Source: JAHEKD01 sp965215945 (GTDB lineage: Bacteria > Pseudomonadota > Gammaproteobacteria > Arenicellales > JAHEKD01). Taken from it: a DNA stretch of 64,000 nt. How positions within the stretch are numbered: position 1 is the stretch's first letter; each line of letters begins with the position of its first letter. The notes under the pieces are model-generated. The model saw nothing but the letters and a program-made list of their open reading frames with translations, was not told the DNA's origin and made no database searches. The translations under genes and the position numbers were made by a program. Below, in pieces: positions 36,354 to 44,927 of this stretch. The DNA lies in assembly GCA_965215945.1 (NCBI GenBank), contig CBDCFC010000051.1, positions 62,001 through 126,000 of the forward strand. Direction: 5' to 3'.

Positions 36354-37442
36354 CTAAGCTTTATGCTCTAATGCCATATATTCTTCTGACTGCATTTCCA
36401 ATAAACGGCTGCTGGTGCGTTCGAACATGGCGCTTAGACGTTCTCCTTGATAAAGCTCAGCAGGCTGTGCATCAGCGCTGGCAATCAGATTAACATGTCG
36501 GTCATAAAATTCGTCAATCAGCTCTATAAACCGCCGTGCTTTATCGTCTTGTTCCCAGGTCATTACAGGAATATTAGAAATTTGTATTGTGTGGAAAATT
36601 CTCGATAATTCAATGTAGTCGGCTTGTCCACGCGGGCCGTCACACAAAGCATTAAACTCGAACCAGGCAATGCCCTGACTCCTTAAGATGACCGGAATCG
36701 GCCTTTGAAAGATAATCAAATCCTCGGTGGTGTGGGCAGTGGTCGAGAGTTGCTCGAAATACTGCTTCAGTTCTTGATCACTGTCCTCATCGGGAGGACA
36801 GAGCCAGGTTTGCGCTTGATTGAGTGCTCGCAGGCGATAATCATTGCCGCCGTCAACATTTAATATTGTTGTGTGAGTTTTCAATAAATCAATTGCCGGT
36901 AGAAAGCGGTCACGCTGTAAACCATCATTGTAAAGTAAATCCGGCTGAGTATTTGACGTGGTAATCAGACTAACACCACGATCGAATAGTGCCTGCAGCA
37001 AGCCAGCCAGGATCATCGCATCGGCGATATCATGGACCTGAAATTCATCAAGACACAAAACTCGAATATCCTTTGCGGACTTTTCAGCAATAATGTCCAA
37101 TGGATTTTGTAAATCACGCATATCTTTGAGTTCATCCTGAATGCCTTGCATAAACCGATGGAAATGGACACGTTTCTTTTGTTTGAACGGCAAACTGTCA
37201 AAAAACAAATCCATTAGATAGGTTTTACCGCGACCAACACCGCCCCACATGTAAAGTCCCGGCTCAGGTTTAAGTGTTTGATCTTTATTGAGCAAATGTT
37301 TGAAAAAGCTTTTTTTCTGTTTAGGCGGGTTGATTAACTTTGAATAAATAACATCCAGCATTTCCACGGCTTGGCGCTGGGCTGCATCTGGCTGGATCAG
37401 ATCATCATCTATATCTTGCTGATAGCGTTGGATAGGTGTCAT
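36354..37442 (-). CDS. zapE: ZapE/AFG1-family cell-division ATPase
   Basis: An ATPase that associates with the Z-ring under stress. The start is ATG 37442 (MTPIQRYQQDIDDDLIQPD); an open frame extending to 37754 only overlaps nudE and reads as non-protein. Walker A GGVGRGKTYLMDLFF lies near residue 68, LCLDEFQVHDIADAMIL near 130, and TSNTQPDLLYNDGLQRDRFL near 168. The AFG1 C-terminal part is intact; length is about 362. Its start and that of nudE are divergent, 61 bases apart. Confidence 0.94.
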   Translation of the reverse strand: MTPIQRYQQDIDDDLIQPDAAQRQAVEMLDVIYSKLINPPKQKKSFFKHLLNKDQTLKPEPGLYMWGGVGRGKTYLMDLFFDSLPFKQKKRVHFHRFMQGIQDELKDMRDLQNPLDIIAEKSAKDIRVLCLDEFQVHDIADAMILAGLLQALFDRGVSLITTSNTQPDLLYNDGLQRDRFLPAIDLLKTHTTILNVDGGNDYRLRALNQAQTWLCPPDEDSDQELKQYFEQLSTTAHTTEDLIIFQRPIPVILRSQGIAWFEFNALCDGPRGQADYIELSRIFHTIQISNIPVMTWEQDDKARRFIELIDEFYDRHVNLIASADAQPAELYQGERLSAMFERTSSRLLEMQSEEYMALEHKA

Positions 37443-37503
37443 AGCGCCGATTTTCGCTTTGCCGCGTGGACAGTGCAAGCGATTAAAGTTACTCTTTGTT
37501 GTC

Positions 37504-38046
37504 ATGATCAAAGAAAAACCGAAAATATTAGCTGTCAAAACTGTCGCTAATAGCCGACTTTTTAAAGCAGAAGAAGTTAAGCTTGAATTTGCCAACGGTG
37601 AGCGAATTGCTTTTGAGCGTTTATGTGGTAGTGGTGCAGTGATGGTGATTGCTGTGAGTGAAACTGAGCTATTTTTGATTCGTGAATATGCGGTCGGTGT
37701 AGAACGATATCTGCTTGGTTTTGTTAAGGGCAGGCTTGAGCAAGGAGAAGACATAGAAGACGGTGCTAACCGCGAAATTCAGGAGGAAATAGGTTACGCC
37801 GCCAACAAACTCGAATATTTGCGCACTATCGCTGTAGCACCGGGGTACACTGATTTCCATACCCATATAGTCATTGCTAGTGAGCTGTATCCAAGCCGTA
37901 TTCCAGGCGACGAACCTGAAGAATTAGAAGTTGTTAGAGTACCGCTGACTGATATTGATGAATTACTGGACCATCAGGACGTTATCGAGTCTCGCAGCTT
38001 GCTAGGTATTTATCTGCTCAAGGATTGGTTGGCCAAACAAAACTAA
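37504..38046 (+). CDS. nudE: ADP compounds hydrolase NudE (Nudix)
   Basis: Hydrolyses ADP-ribose, NADH and related ADP-linked compounds. The Nudix box runs GRLEQGEDIEDGANREIQEE (G-x5-E-x7-REUxEE) followed by IGYA. The early AVKTVANSRLFKAEEVKLEF and the LIREYAVGVERY stretch are shared with E. coli NudE. I take ATG 37504 (180 residues); a start at 37459 adds 15 residues lying opposite zapE. It ends in a 4-base convergent overlap with the 2OG oxygenase gene, and cysQ lies beyond, echoing the nudE-cysQ pairing of relatives. Confidence 0.93.
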   Translation: MIKEKPKILAVKTVANSRLFKAEEVKLEFANGERIAFERLCGSGAVMVIAVSETELFLIREYAVGVERYLLGFVKGRLEQGEDIEDGANREIQEEIGYAANKLEYLRTIAVAPGYTDFHTHIVIASELYPSRIPGDEPEELEVVRVPLTDIDELLDHQDVIESRSLLGIYLLKDWLAKQN

Positions 38047-38894
38047 TCTTTAAGCGTATCGCTGCGCTGGTTTTCTCTTTCGTGATGAATGGGCAGAGTT
38101 CGTCCATAAAGCTGTTTACAACGCTCTACTTTTGCAACCATGCCGGGTTGATCGACAAAAGAGAAAATTCCAACGTAACGGCGACGCCCGCCTTCAACGG
38201 GGGTGACTCGATGCAGCGAATAACGGCCTTTGAAGATTTGTAAATCGCCAGGATTTAACGCCAGTGTGTTGACGGCAGTTTCATCGCCATTGAGGATATC
38301 CTTGACACCATTATAATTTTCATTCGTTGGTGTTCTTAAATTAGGGGAATATTTGAATTCACCGCCGTGTTCGGCATTTTGTATGGCCAGAGTGACGGTG
38401 TAATTATTAGTATCAAAGTGCCAGGGGAAACCGTCACCGTCTTCCACCACGTTGATGATTACATCGGCCAGCGGATCGGCATAACGATAAAATTCTTTTT
38501 CATTTAAGGTATCTTGAATGAAGGGCATGAACGCCGGCCATTCGTAAACAGCGCGCAGCGGGCTGTCCGCACCAAAGTTGTCGGCTGGCACAAACGAGTT
38601 CGAACGGTCGTAAAAACGCCTGACAGGATGCTCGGGCTGTAATGATTCATCATCTTTACTAAAATACACATTAGTGCGATTAAACGATCGATGACCTTTG
38701 TCAGCAACTTTGTCTGCTTCTTTGATAAAAGACGGTAAGGCTTCTTGCTTTATAAAACCAGGCAGTACAGCACAACCTACATCGTCGAGTTGGCCACGAA
38801 TCGAGGAAACAAGCTCTTTGTATTCGGTTGAGTTACTTTGATCGATTGGATAACGATCCATATCAATAAATTGTGCTGCATCTACACTACTCAT
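38043..38894 (-). CDS. Fe(II)/2-oxoglutarate-type oxygenase
   Basis: A 283-residue member of the double-stranded beta-helix oxygenases. The iron ligands appear as HFDTNNYTVTLAI (HxD) and YSLHRVTPVEGG (distal His), with a following Arg (RRRYVGIFSF) for 2-oxoglutarate. I choose ATG 38894 because AGAGGA precedes it. The substrate is unknown; related HalD-like proteins halogenate or hydroxylate amino acids, but the aspartate is kept here, arguing for hydroxylation. It interrupts the nudE-cysQ pair. Confidence 0.85.
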   Translation of the reverse strand: MSSVDAAQFIDMDRYPIDQSNSTEYKELVSSIRGQLDDVGCAVLPGFIKQEALPSFIKEADKVADKGHRSFNRTNVYFSKDDESLQPEHPVRRFYDRSNSFVPADNFGADSPLRAVYEWPAFMPFIQDTLNEKEFYRYADPLADVIINVVEDGDGFPWHFDTNNYTVTLAIQNAEHGGEFKYSPNLRTPTNENYNGVKDILNGDETAVNTLALNPGDLQIFKGRYSLHRVTPVEGGRRRYVGIFSFVDQPGMVAKVERCKQLYGRTLPIHHERENQRSDTLKD

Positions 38895-38918
38895 TGCTAG
38901 TCCTCTGTAGTTGACTTT

Positions 38919-39010
38919 GTCATGCTGGACCTGAGCCGGCATCTCCTAAGAATCATGGAGATTCTGGCTGCAGCCTGTGCTGGACATGATCCAGTACCAG
39001 ATGACGATGT
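38919..39010. repeat. Dispersed intergenic repeat between the oxygenase and cysQ
   Basis: Opens GTCATGCTGGA and ends ATCCAGTACCAGATGACGATG, the same boundary motifs as the copies at 34428-34553. Inside, ATCTCC (38941-38946) pairs with GGAGAT (38957-38962). It occupies a divergent promoter region, unlike most copies. Confidence 0.55.
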
Positions 39011-39136
39011 TTTTAAAATAATACTCGCATTGATTCTTTTTTCAATATTGTTGCGTTTTTAGACTAAGGTGTTTTTTTATATGTACTTGTTCGATCTAGG
39101 GTATGATCGCTACTTTTGTGAAACTGATTAATTGTA

Positions 39137-39964
39137 ATGAAAGAGTTACCGGAAAATTGGCAGCACACTGTAGTCCAAATTGCGGTTGAAGCGGGCGATA
39201 AAATCCTTGCGGTTTATCAAGACGCGTTTGATGTGGAGCGTAAAGATGATGCTTCGCCATTAACGCAAGCTGATCTTGACTCGCATCATCATATTGTTGA
39301 TGCACTGGCTGAGTTTATGCCCGAAATTCCGGTCATTTCTGAGGAGTCGTACAAAGCTGACACCAAGCCTTGTGAAGCGGTGTTTTACTGGTTAGTTGAT
39401 CCTCTCGACGGCACTAAGGAATTCATCAAACGCAATGGCGAGTTCACAGTCAATATTGCTCTCATTAAAAACAATCGACCGATTTGGGGCGTCGTCCAGG
39501 CACCGGTAATGGATTTAATTTATTATGGCGGCTCTGAATTTGGCGTAGTAAAACAAACTGCGTCAGGAACTACTGAAATCTCTGCCAGAGAACAGGTAAA
39601 TTCGTCATGTACTTTTGTCGTCAGTCGTTCTCATTTGTCGGACAAAACCAAATCGCTATTCACAACGTTGCAAGACGCTGGCTATACAATTGATACGGCT
39701 GCTAGCGGTAGTTCACTAAAATTTTGCATGATTGCCGATGGACAAGCTGATTGCTATCCTCGACTAGGATTAACATCAGAGTGGGATACGGCTGCGGCCG
39801 AAGCTGTTTTAGCCGGGGCAGGTGGCGAGGTGATCCGATTCCAAGATGGAAAACCCTTGGATTACAACAAAACTGACATTCTCAACCCTGAGTTTATGGC
39901 TTGTGGAAAATTGAGTGAGGCAACCAGGCTTACGATTTTGGATTGGTATAAAATGCTGTACTGA
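39137..39964 (+). CDS. cysQ: 3'(2'),5'-bisphosphate nucleotidase CysQ
   Basis: Removes 3'-phosphate from PAP, a by-product of sulfate assimilation. Inositol-monophosphatase-superfamily motifs are complete: SEESY for metal binding near residue 74, WLVDPLDGTKEFIKRNGEFTVNIAL (VDPLDGTKEF) near 90 and EWDTAAAEAVLAGAGG near 215. Length 275 fits. The promoter region carries a dispersed-repeat copy. Several nearby genes handle sulfur compounds, but no direct operon link is visible. Confidence 0.95.
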   Translation: MKELPENWQHTVVQIAVEAGDKILAVYQDAFDVERKDDASPLTQADLDSHHHIVDALAEFMPEIPVISEESYKADTKPCEAVFYWLVDPLDGTKEFIKRNGEFTVNIALIKNNRPIWGVVQAPVMDLIYYGGSEFGVVKQTASGTTEISAREQVNSSCTFVVSRSHLSDKTKSLFTTLQDAGYTIDTAASGSSLKFCMIADGQADCYPRLGLTSEWDTAAAEAVLAGAGGEVIRFQDGKPLDYNKTDILNPEFMACGKLSEATRLTILDWYKMLY

Positions 39965-40012
39965 TTTGGTTTTGCACCCCCGCTAACTTCATCTGGAAGG
40001 AAAAGAGACTTT

Positions 40013-40085
40013 TCCCGGCTTCATGCCGGGATTTCCTTTAGACAGCTAAGAGTTGAATTAAGGAGATCCCGCAACAAGTGCGGGA
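40013..40085. repeat. Two palindromes between cysQ and a convergent membrane-protein gene
   Basis: TCCCGGC (40013-40019), loop TTCAT, GCCGGGA (40025-40031); then TCCCGC (40067-40072), loop AACAAGT, GCGGGA (40080-40085). GGAGATCC precedes the second as at 34522. Members of the dispersed family, possibly doubling as bidirectional terminators. Confidence 0.65.
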
Positions 40086-40107
40086 AACGGCTCACCAGCC
40101 CTGCGAA

Positions 40108-40377
40108 TTATAATTTCGACGATGGGTTGTTTTTCAAATGTCTGATTAGTTTCCGATATTGGTATTTAAGCCTGGTCAGTATCCGTTTGGCCCAGGGGAA
40201 ATCAATTGCCAATAGCATTAACCCCAATGGAATCATCCAGAAGCCGATAATCGGTAAAAATCCAAAAAATCCCATTATAATCAATAATATGCCAATAATT
40301 TGCCTGATAGTGGGATGCAAGTCCTTGAGCTTGGCAAAGTATTGATTAATAATCAGTTTGAATTTGTTTTGTTTCAT
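40108..40377 (-). CDS. Small PGPGW-like membrane protein
   Basis: An 89-residue protein with two closely spaced membrane segments (QIIGILLIIMGFFGFLPIIG and FWMIPLGLMLLAIDF, about residues 23-58) flanked by basic ends. The layout resembles small proteins with a Gly/Pro-rich transmembrane hairpin (PGPGW type), whose function is unknown. I start at ATG 40377 (MKQNKFKL); a longer frame to 40485 would overlap dapF. It diverges from dapF with about 40 bases between. Confidence 0.65.
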   Translation of the reverse strand: MKQNKFKLIINQYFAKLKDLHPTIRQIIGILLIIMGFFGFLPIIGFWMIPLGLMLLAIDFPWAKRILTRLKYQYRKLIRHLKNNPSSKL

Positions 40378-40416
40378 TGTTGAAGTCAATCCTACTGGGC
40401 GGATAGGGTAACAGAA

Positions 40417-41255
40417 ATGGCAGTAAAATTTACAAAAATGCACGGTCTTGGCAATGATTTCGTGATGTTTAATGCGGTGGCCCAATCACTGGACTTATCA
40501 CCGGAGTTAGCACGAAAATTTCAAACCGGCACATGGGTGTTGGTTGTGATCAATTGTTGATTGTGGAGCCGGCAACAGAGCAAGGTATTGATTTTAACTA
40601 TCGAATCATCAACTATGATGGTAGCGAAGTCGGCCAGTGTGGCAATGGTGCCAGATGTCTGGCTCGGTTTGTCCACGAACAAGGACTGACCGACAAAAAA
40701 GAGTTAACTGTCAAAACGATTACGACGACCTTGAAGTTGAGACTCAACGAGATTGACAGCGTGACGGTGAATATGGGGGTGCCTGAATTCGAACCCGCTG
40801 CAATACCGTTTGTGGCCGAAGCTCGGCAAAGTGAATACGCCATTGAAGTTGCCGAGCAAACAATTTCAGTCTCAGTTTTAGCGCTGGGAAACCCTCATTG
40901 TGTACAATTCGTAGAGCGAATCGACTCGGCGCCGGTGAACAGCCAGGGTTCCTTAATCGAATCACATCCTAGATTCCCGAATCGAACCAATGCGTGTTAT
41001 GCTGAGATAGTAGATCGAAATTACATCAAAGCACGGGTTTTTGAGCGGGGAGTGGGAGAAACTATGGCCTGTGGCAGCGGTGCCTGTGCGATAATGGTGA
41101 CGGCAAAGCAAAAAGATATGGTCGATGAAACTGTAACGGTTGAGCTTTTAGGCGGTAAATTGGATATTAGCTGGCAGGGAGAAGGTCAAGCTGTTGAATT
41201 GACCGGTCCGGCGGTGACTGTTTTCGAAAGCGAACTGGATTTGGAGAATTTATGA
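40417..41255 (+). CDS. dapF: Diaminopimelate epimerase, interrupted by a -1 frameshift
   Basis: Converts LL- to meso-diaminopimelate for lysine and peptidoglycan. From ATG 40417 the frame gives VKFTKMHGLGNDFVMFNAV ... LARKF and then derails. The family sequence resumes one frame over as MGVGCDQLLIVEP, CGNGARC (first catalytic Cys) and ACGSGACAIMVT (second). Adding one T to the TTT at 40519-40521 joins them as KFSNRHMGVGCDQ, giving about 279 residues, normal for DapF. The downstream gene overlaps by 4 bases. Because the enzyme is essential and otherwise perfect, a sequencing error is likely. Confidence 0.9.
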
Positions 41256-41929
41256 GTCAAGAACAAAATACAGCAGAAAAAATAACCAAATTGACCACTG
41301 AGCAAGTGGCTGAATATTTACGTATCAATCCGGAATTTTTTGAAAGTAATCTGGATCTACTAGCTGAAATTCAGATACCGCATATCTCAGGGCAGGGCAC
41401 AACCTCATTGATTGAAAAGCAGGTTCAAGTGCTCAGACAACAGAGTGAAAATTACAAAGATCAACTCAAAACCTTTGCGCTGCTGGCCAGTGAGAATGAA
41501 GAGCTATGGTCGAAAATTAAAGATCTGGCCGTTATGCTGCTTAAAAATTCAGACAAAAATAATCTCGTTGAGCAAATACAACAATGGCTCAGGCAGGAAT
41601 ATAACTTATCCGGTGTAGTGATTTCCCGGGGAAAAAAATCAGAATTAATAAAACAATATCAATCAGATGAGTTAATTCACAAAACCCTGGATAATTGTGA
41701 AATTCAATGCGGTAGCAATTTCTCGACTGAATTACTCGATTTACTTTTTGCAGGCGGCGCTGAAAAAGTTCAATCCTGTGCGTTGATTCCTCTCACCAAT
41801 GCGCAAAACAAATGTAGCGGTGTTCTTGCCTTGGGTTCTGAAAATACCGAGCGTTTTAGTGCGCAGCAATCGACTGCTTATCTTGACTGTTTGAGCCAGA
41901 TAGTGAGTCAGGCGCTAGCTCAAGCTTGA
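41252..41929 (+). CDS. DUF484 family protein
   Basis: A 225-residue protein with a predicted N-terminal helical part (VAEYLRINPEFFESNLDLLAEIQIPH, family signature EYLRINPEFF) and a GAF-like C-terminal domain (CALIPLTNAQNKCSGVLALGS). Found between dapF and xerC in many gammaproteobacteria; the function is unknown. ATG overlaps the dapF stop by 4 bases, so it should be translationally coupled to dapF. Confidence 0.9.
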   Translation: MSQEQNTAEKITKLTTEQVAEYLRINPEFFESNLDLLAEIQIPHISGQGTTSLIEKQVQVLRQQSENYKDQLKTFALLASENEELWSKIKDLAVMLLKNSDKNNLVEQIQQWLRQEYNLSGVVISRGKKSELIKQYQSDELIHKTLDNCEIQCGSNFSTELLDLLFAGGAEKVQSCALIPLTNAQNKCSGVLALGSENTERFSAQQSTAYLDCLSQIVSQALAQA

Positions 41930-41938
41930 TGAGTATTG

Positions 41939-42853
41939 GTGATTGATAACCAGGAAATAGAGTTATTTGTACATCATTTAAAGACTGAACGGCACTTATC
42001 CCCCCACACCATTTCTGCTTATTGTCGAGATTTAAACAAGCTCAAAGAATTTTCGCAAAAGCGCAAGCTTGAATCCTGGCAAGACTTTAATATCGATCTA
42101 GCTCGCTTATTTGCAATGTCATTAAATTCGGCCGGAATGAACGGGCGCAGTATCGGGCGCATATTGTCTTCTTCACGTACGTTTTTTAATTATTTGTTGC
42201 GTGAAAAAATTGTTGTTCAGTATAATCCATTTGAAGGTGTCAAAGCACCTAAAGCGGGACGTAAATTACCCGACACCCTGGATCCGGATGTCATATTGGA
42301 GTTGCTGGAAACTAAGGCCGATAGCCCATTGCTTGCGCGTGATTTAGCCATGATCGAGCTTTTTTATTCTTCCGGCTTGCGGCTGTCAGAATTAGTCAGT
42401 TTGGATGTTGATGATGTTAAGAATTCTGATCACACTATACGTGTCGTTGGCAAGGGTAACAAAGAGCGTATAGTCCCGGTGGGTAGCTTTGCAACCAAAG
42501 CAATCAAAAAATGGCTAAAATTTCGCGTTGGACTAGCCAAAATTAATGAATCAGCTCTTTTTGTCAGCAACAGCGGTAATCGAATCAGTCAGCGCACTGT
42601 CCAACAGCGATTGTCCGATTGGGCCAAAAAGGTGGGTATTGGTCGTAATGTCCATCCACACATGCTGAGGCATTCGTTTGCATCGCATTTACTTGAATCC
42701 AGCGGTGACTTGCGTGCTGTACAGGAAATGCTGGGTCATGCCAATCTTTCTACCACTCAGATTTATACTCATCTGGATTTTCAGCATTTGAGTAAAGTCT
42801 ATGATGCGGCACATCCACGAGCCAAAAGGAAAAGTGCAGATCAAAACGATTAG
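41939..42853 (+). CDS. xerC: Tyrosine recombinase XerC
   Basis: Resolves chromosome dimers at dif with XerD. The SAM-like core-binding domain begins FVHHLKTERHLSPHTISAY. The catalytic domain shows SSGLRLSELVSLD (first Arg), HMLRHSFASHLLESSGDLRA (HxxR, read as HMLRHSFASH), and the nucleophile Tyr in LSTTQIYTHLD. Length about 304. It starts at GTG 41939 or the TTG just before it. It sits in its common place after DUF484, so it is a housekeeping recombinase, not an integron or phage integrase. Confidence 0.95.
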   Translation: MIDNQEIELFVHHLKTERHLSPHTISAYCRDLNKLKEFSQKRKLESWQDFNIDLARLFAMSLNSAGMNGRSIGRILSSSRTFFNYLLREKIVVQYNPFEGVKAPKAGRKLPDTLDPDVILELLETKADSPLLARDLAMIELFYSSGLRLSELVSLDVDDVKNSDHTIRVVGKGNKERIVPVGSFATKAIKKWLKFRVGLAKINESALFVSNSGNRISQRTVQQRLSDWAKKVGIGRNVHPHMLRHSFASHLLESSGDLRAVQEMLGHANLSTTQIYTHLDFQHLSKVYDAAHPRAKRKSADQND

Positions 42854-43715
42854 TATTCTGCCTGATTCAAAACGCACCATCGCCACATTTAATGGCGAGG
42901 TGCGCTTTACCGACTCAAAATGGCAAAAAGAATTAGCCGAATTTGGGCTAACTGAAAATACAGATTGGTTAAAGGCGGCGCCTGGAGAATGTGTTTCAGA
43001 ATCTGAAACCACTAATTGTTTTAAAGTTAAAATCGCTGATGGTCGTTCATTTTTTTTTAAGCGCTATAGCTACCCAAAATCCAAACAAAAGCGTTACTGG
43101 ATGCGTGCCAGTAAAGCGCAGGTGGAAACTTTTGGCTATGCACAGCTAAAAAAACTGGGTATCCCAACCTTAACGGTAATTGCTTTTGGAGAAAAACGTT
43201 CATTCGGTAAATTGGTTGCAGCTTATATTGTTACTGAAGGCATAAATGACAGCATGGATTTGCAGCAGTTTGCACAAGATGTCTGGTTTGATTTGCCTAA
43301 AGCAAAACGTTCAGAAGTTTATTTAGAAATACGAAATCAAATTTTCGAGCAACTCAACAAAGCCCACCAAGCAAAGTACTTCCATCAGGATTTACACTGG
43401 CGCAATATTCTGGTGACAGAAGAAAACGGCAAATACAAAACGATCTGGATTGATTGTCCAAGGGCGCGTTATAGAAAGGTTTCTATGAATGCCAAGCACG
43501 GTCAAATGGTCGATTTATCTTGTTTAGCCCGTCGATGTCTGGATTATCTCTCCCGCAGTGAACGCTACCGGGCTTTGTCTGAATATTTAAAAATCAATAA
43601 TCTTGGCTGGACGAGTAGGTCATTGTTTAAAGAAATACAAGCTCATCATGTTCGTTCACCCAATCCACCTAAACCAATAGGTATTGCGGGAATCAAAAAA
43701 CAATTTAGAGCGTGA
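42834..43715 (+). CDS. Lipopolysaccharide-kinase-like (InaA/WaaP) protein
   Basis: A kinase-fold protein of the InaA/Kdo-kinase group, about 293 residues. It shows a Lys-bearing strand (GRSFFFKRYSYPKSKQ), the catalytic loop HQDLHWRNILV (HxDxxxxN) near residue 185, and a metal-binding-like Asp in IWIDCPRARYRK. Related proteins phosphorylate inner-core sugars of LPS. The start is unsure: GTG 42834 follows AAAGGA closely, while ATG 42801 would overlap xerC by 53 bases. The usual DFG is DCPR, which occurs in this group, so activity remains plausible. Confidence 0.78.
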   Translation: MQIKTISILPDSKRTIATFNGEVRFTDSKWQKELAEFGLTENTDWLKAAPGECVSESETTNCFKVKIADGRSFFFKRYSYPKSKQKRYWMRASKAQVETFGYAQLKKLGIPTLTVIAFGEKRSFGKLVAAYIVTEGINDSMDLQQFAQDVWFDLPKAKRSEVYLEIRNQIFEQLNKAHQAKYFHQDLHWRNILVTEENGKYKTIWIDCPRARYRKVSMNAKHGQMVDLSCLARRCLDYLSRSERYRALSEYLKINNLGWTSRSLFKEIQAHHVRSPNPPKPIGIAGIKKQFRA

Positions 43716-43744
43716 ATTGGAAGAGCCCCTGTTAAAATTAAACT

Positions 43745-43930
43745 ATGAATAACTGGATTGATCATTTTCTTGGCCTGGGCAGTTTATCCGCCGATGCGCA
43801 AGAAATATTGTTTTTAAATTCTCAGGTAATGGATTTAAACCCTGGTGTCCGGCGTACCTGCCATTTGGTTTTTCGTCAAGCAAGCAGTCATAATAGACTA
43901 TCAAATAATTCGCCACGATTAATAGTCTGA
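43745..43930 (+). pseudogene. Possible N-terminal remnant of a Crp/Fnr-type regulator
   Basis: The first ~35 residues (NNWIDHFLGLGSLSADAQEI followed by LFLNSQVMDLNPG) resemble the start of Crp/Fnr regulators, where this helix leads into the cyclic-nucleotide-binding barrel. After LNPG the similarity ends and only 26 more residues precede the stop, leaving no room for a barrel or DNA-binding domain. It lies directly before the MBL hydrolase gene. A short genuine protein cannot be excluded. Confidence 0.35.
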
Positions 43931-43942
43931 GAGGAAAACACG

Positions 43943-44830
43943 ATGAATACATATCCTGTCGATACTTCGATTAAGCCTGAGGTACAGGCATTTTTTGACG
44001 AAGTAACCAATACCGTGACCTATATTGTAAAAGATCCCGCTTCGTCGTCCTGTGCAGTGATTGATTCGGTAATGGATATTGATTATGCAGCGGGTCGCAT
44101 CACTTTTGAGCACGCCGATGAAGTGATTGAACGCATCAAGACCAATAACCTCAAGCTTGAATGGATTATTGAAACTCATGTTCATGCCGATCATCTATCC
44201 GCTGCGCCTTATATTCAACAGCAAATAGGCGGCAAAATCGGTATTGGCAGTCAAATCACCGCTGTGCAAGATACCTTTGGCAAGGTGTTTAATGAAGGTA
44301 CTGAATTTCAGCGTGACGGCAGTCAGTTTGACAAGTTATTCGAAGATGGTGACGGCTATGATATTGGTACTATGAAAGCCTTTGCCATGCATACACCCGG
44401 TCATACTCCGGCATGTATGTCGCATGTGATCGGTGATACCGTGTTTGTTGGTGATACTTTGTTTATGCCGGATAGCGGTAGTGCCCGTGCAGATTTTCCG
44501 GGCGGTGATGCCGGTCAACTATATGATTCCATTCAAAAAATACTGGCACTACCTGATGAAATGCGGCTATTTATGTGCCATGACTATGGCAGTGATAACC
44601 GGGGTATTCAGTGGGAAACAACGGTGGCAGAGGAAAAAGCACACAATGTACATGTCGGTGGCGGTAAATCACGTGAGGAATTTGTCAGGTTGCGTACTGA
44701 GAGGGACGCAACACTGGATATGCCAAAGTTGATTATCCCATCATTGCAGGTCAATATGCGCGCCGGTCAGTTGCCGCCAGCGGATGAAGAAGGCCACACG
44801 TTCTTGAAAGTGCCGGTTAACGGATTGTAA
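43943..44830 (+). CDS. Metallo-beta-lactamase-fold hydrolase, persulfide-dioxygenase-like
   Basis: A 295-residue MBL-fold protein close to ETHE1/Blh-type persulfide dioxygenases, which oxidise glutathione persulfide. The metal site is THVHADHLSAAPYI (HxHxDH) near residue 77, with the second His in TPGHTPACMS and the Asp in FVGDTLFMPDSGSARADFP; the last His is in MCHDYG. AGAGGA precedes the ATG. The assignment to sulfur metabolism rests on the SGSARADFPGG stretch shared with that subgroup; a glyoxalase-like role is less likely. Confidence 0.85.
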   Translation: MNTYPVDTSIKPEVQAFFDEVTNTVTYIVKDPASSSCAVIDSVMDIDYAAGRITFEHADEVIERIKTNNLKLEWIIETHVHADHLSAAPYIQQQIGGKIGIGSQITAVQDTFGKVFNEGTEFQRDGSQFDKLFEDGDGYDIGTMKAFAMHTPGHTPACMSHVIGDTVFVGDTLFMPDSGSARADFPGGDAGQLYDSIQKILALPDEMRLFMCHDYGSDNRGIQWETTVAEEKAHNVHVGGGKSREEFVRLRTERDATLDMPKLIIPSLQVNMRAGQLPPADEEGHTFLKVPVNGL

Positions 44831-44927
44831 GTAAGCTAATTTTAAGAAGGTGCTGGCTGAATTCGGTTACGGTGGTAAATTATCGAGAACTCTCGCCTGG
44901 CCGTTAAAAAAAAGGTTTTAAAATTCC

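Noticed and set aside
37443..37754. N-terminal extension of zapE by 104 codons
   Set aside because: It is antisense to nudE, Ser/Thr-rich and unlike ZapE; MTPIQRYQQD at 37442 is the natural start.
7440..40085. Short palindromes as CRISPR repeats
   Set aside because: Copies are scattered singly or in pairs, differ in stem sequence and have no regular spacers or cas genes.
40378..40485. 36-codon extension of the small membrane protein
   Set aside because: It runs antisense into dapF; MKQNKFKL is a better start.
41936..42853. XerC as a mobile-element or integron integrase
   Set aside because: Placement after dapF-DUF484 and overall sequence mark it as the housekeeping XerC; no attachment site or cargo is seen.
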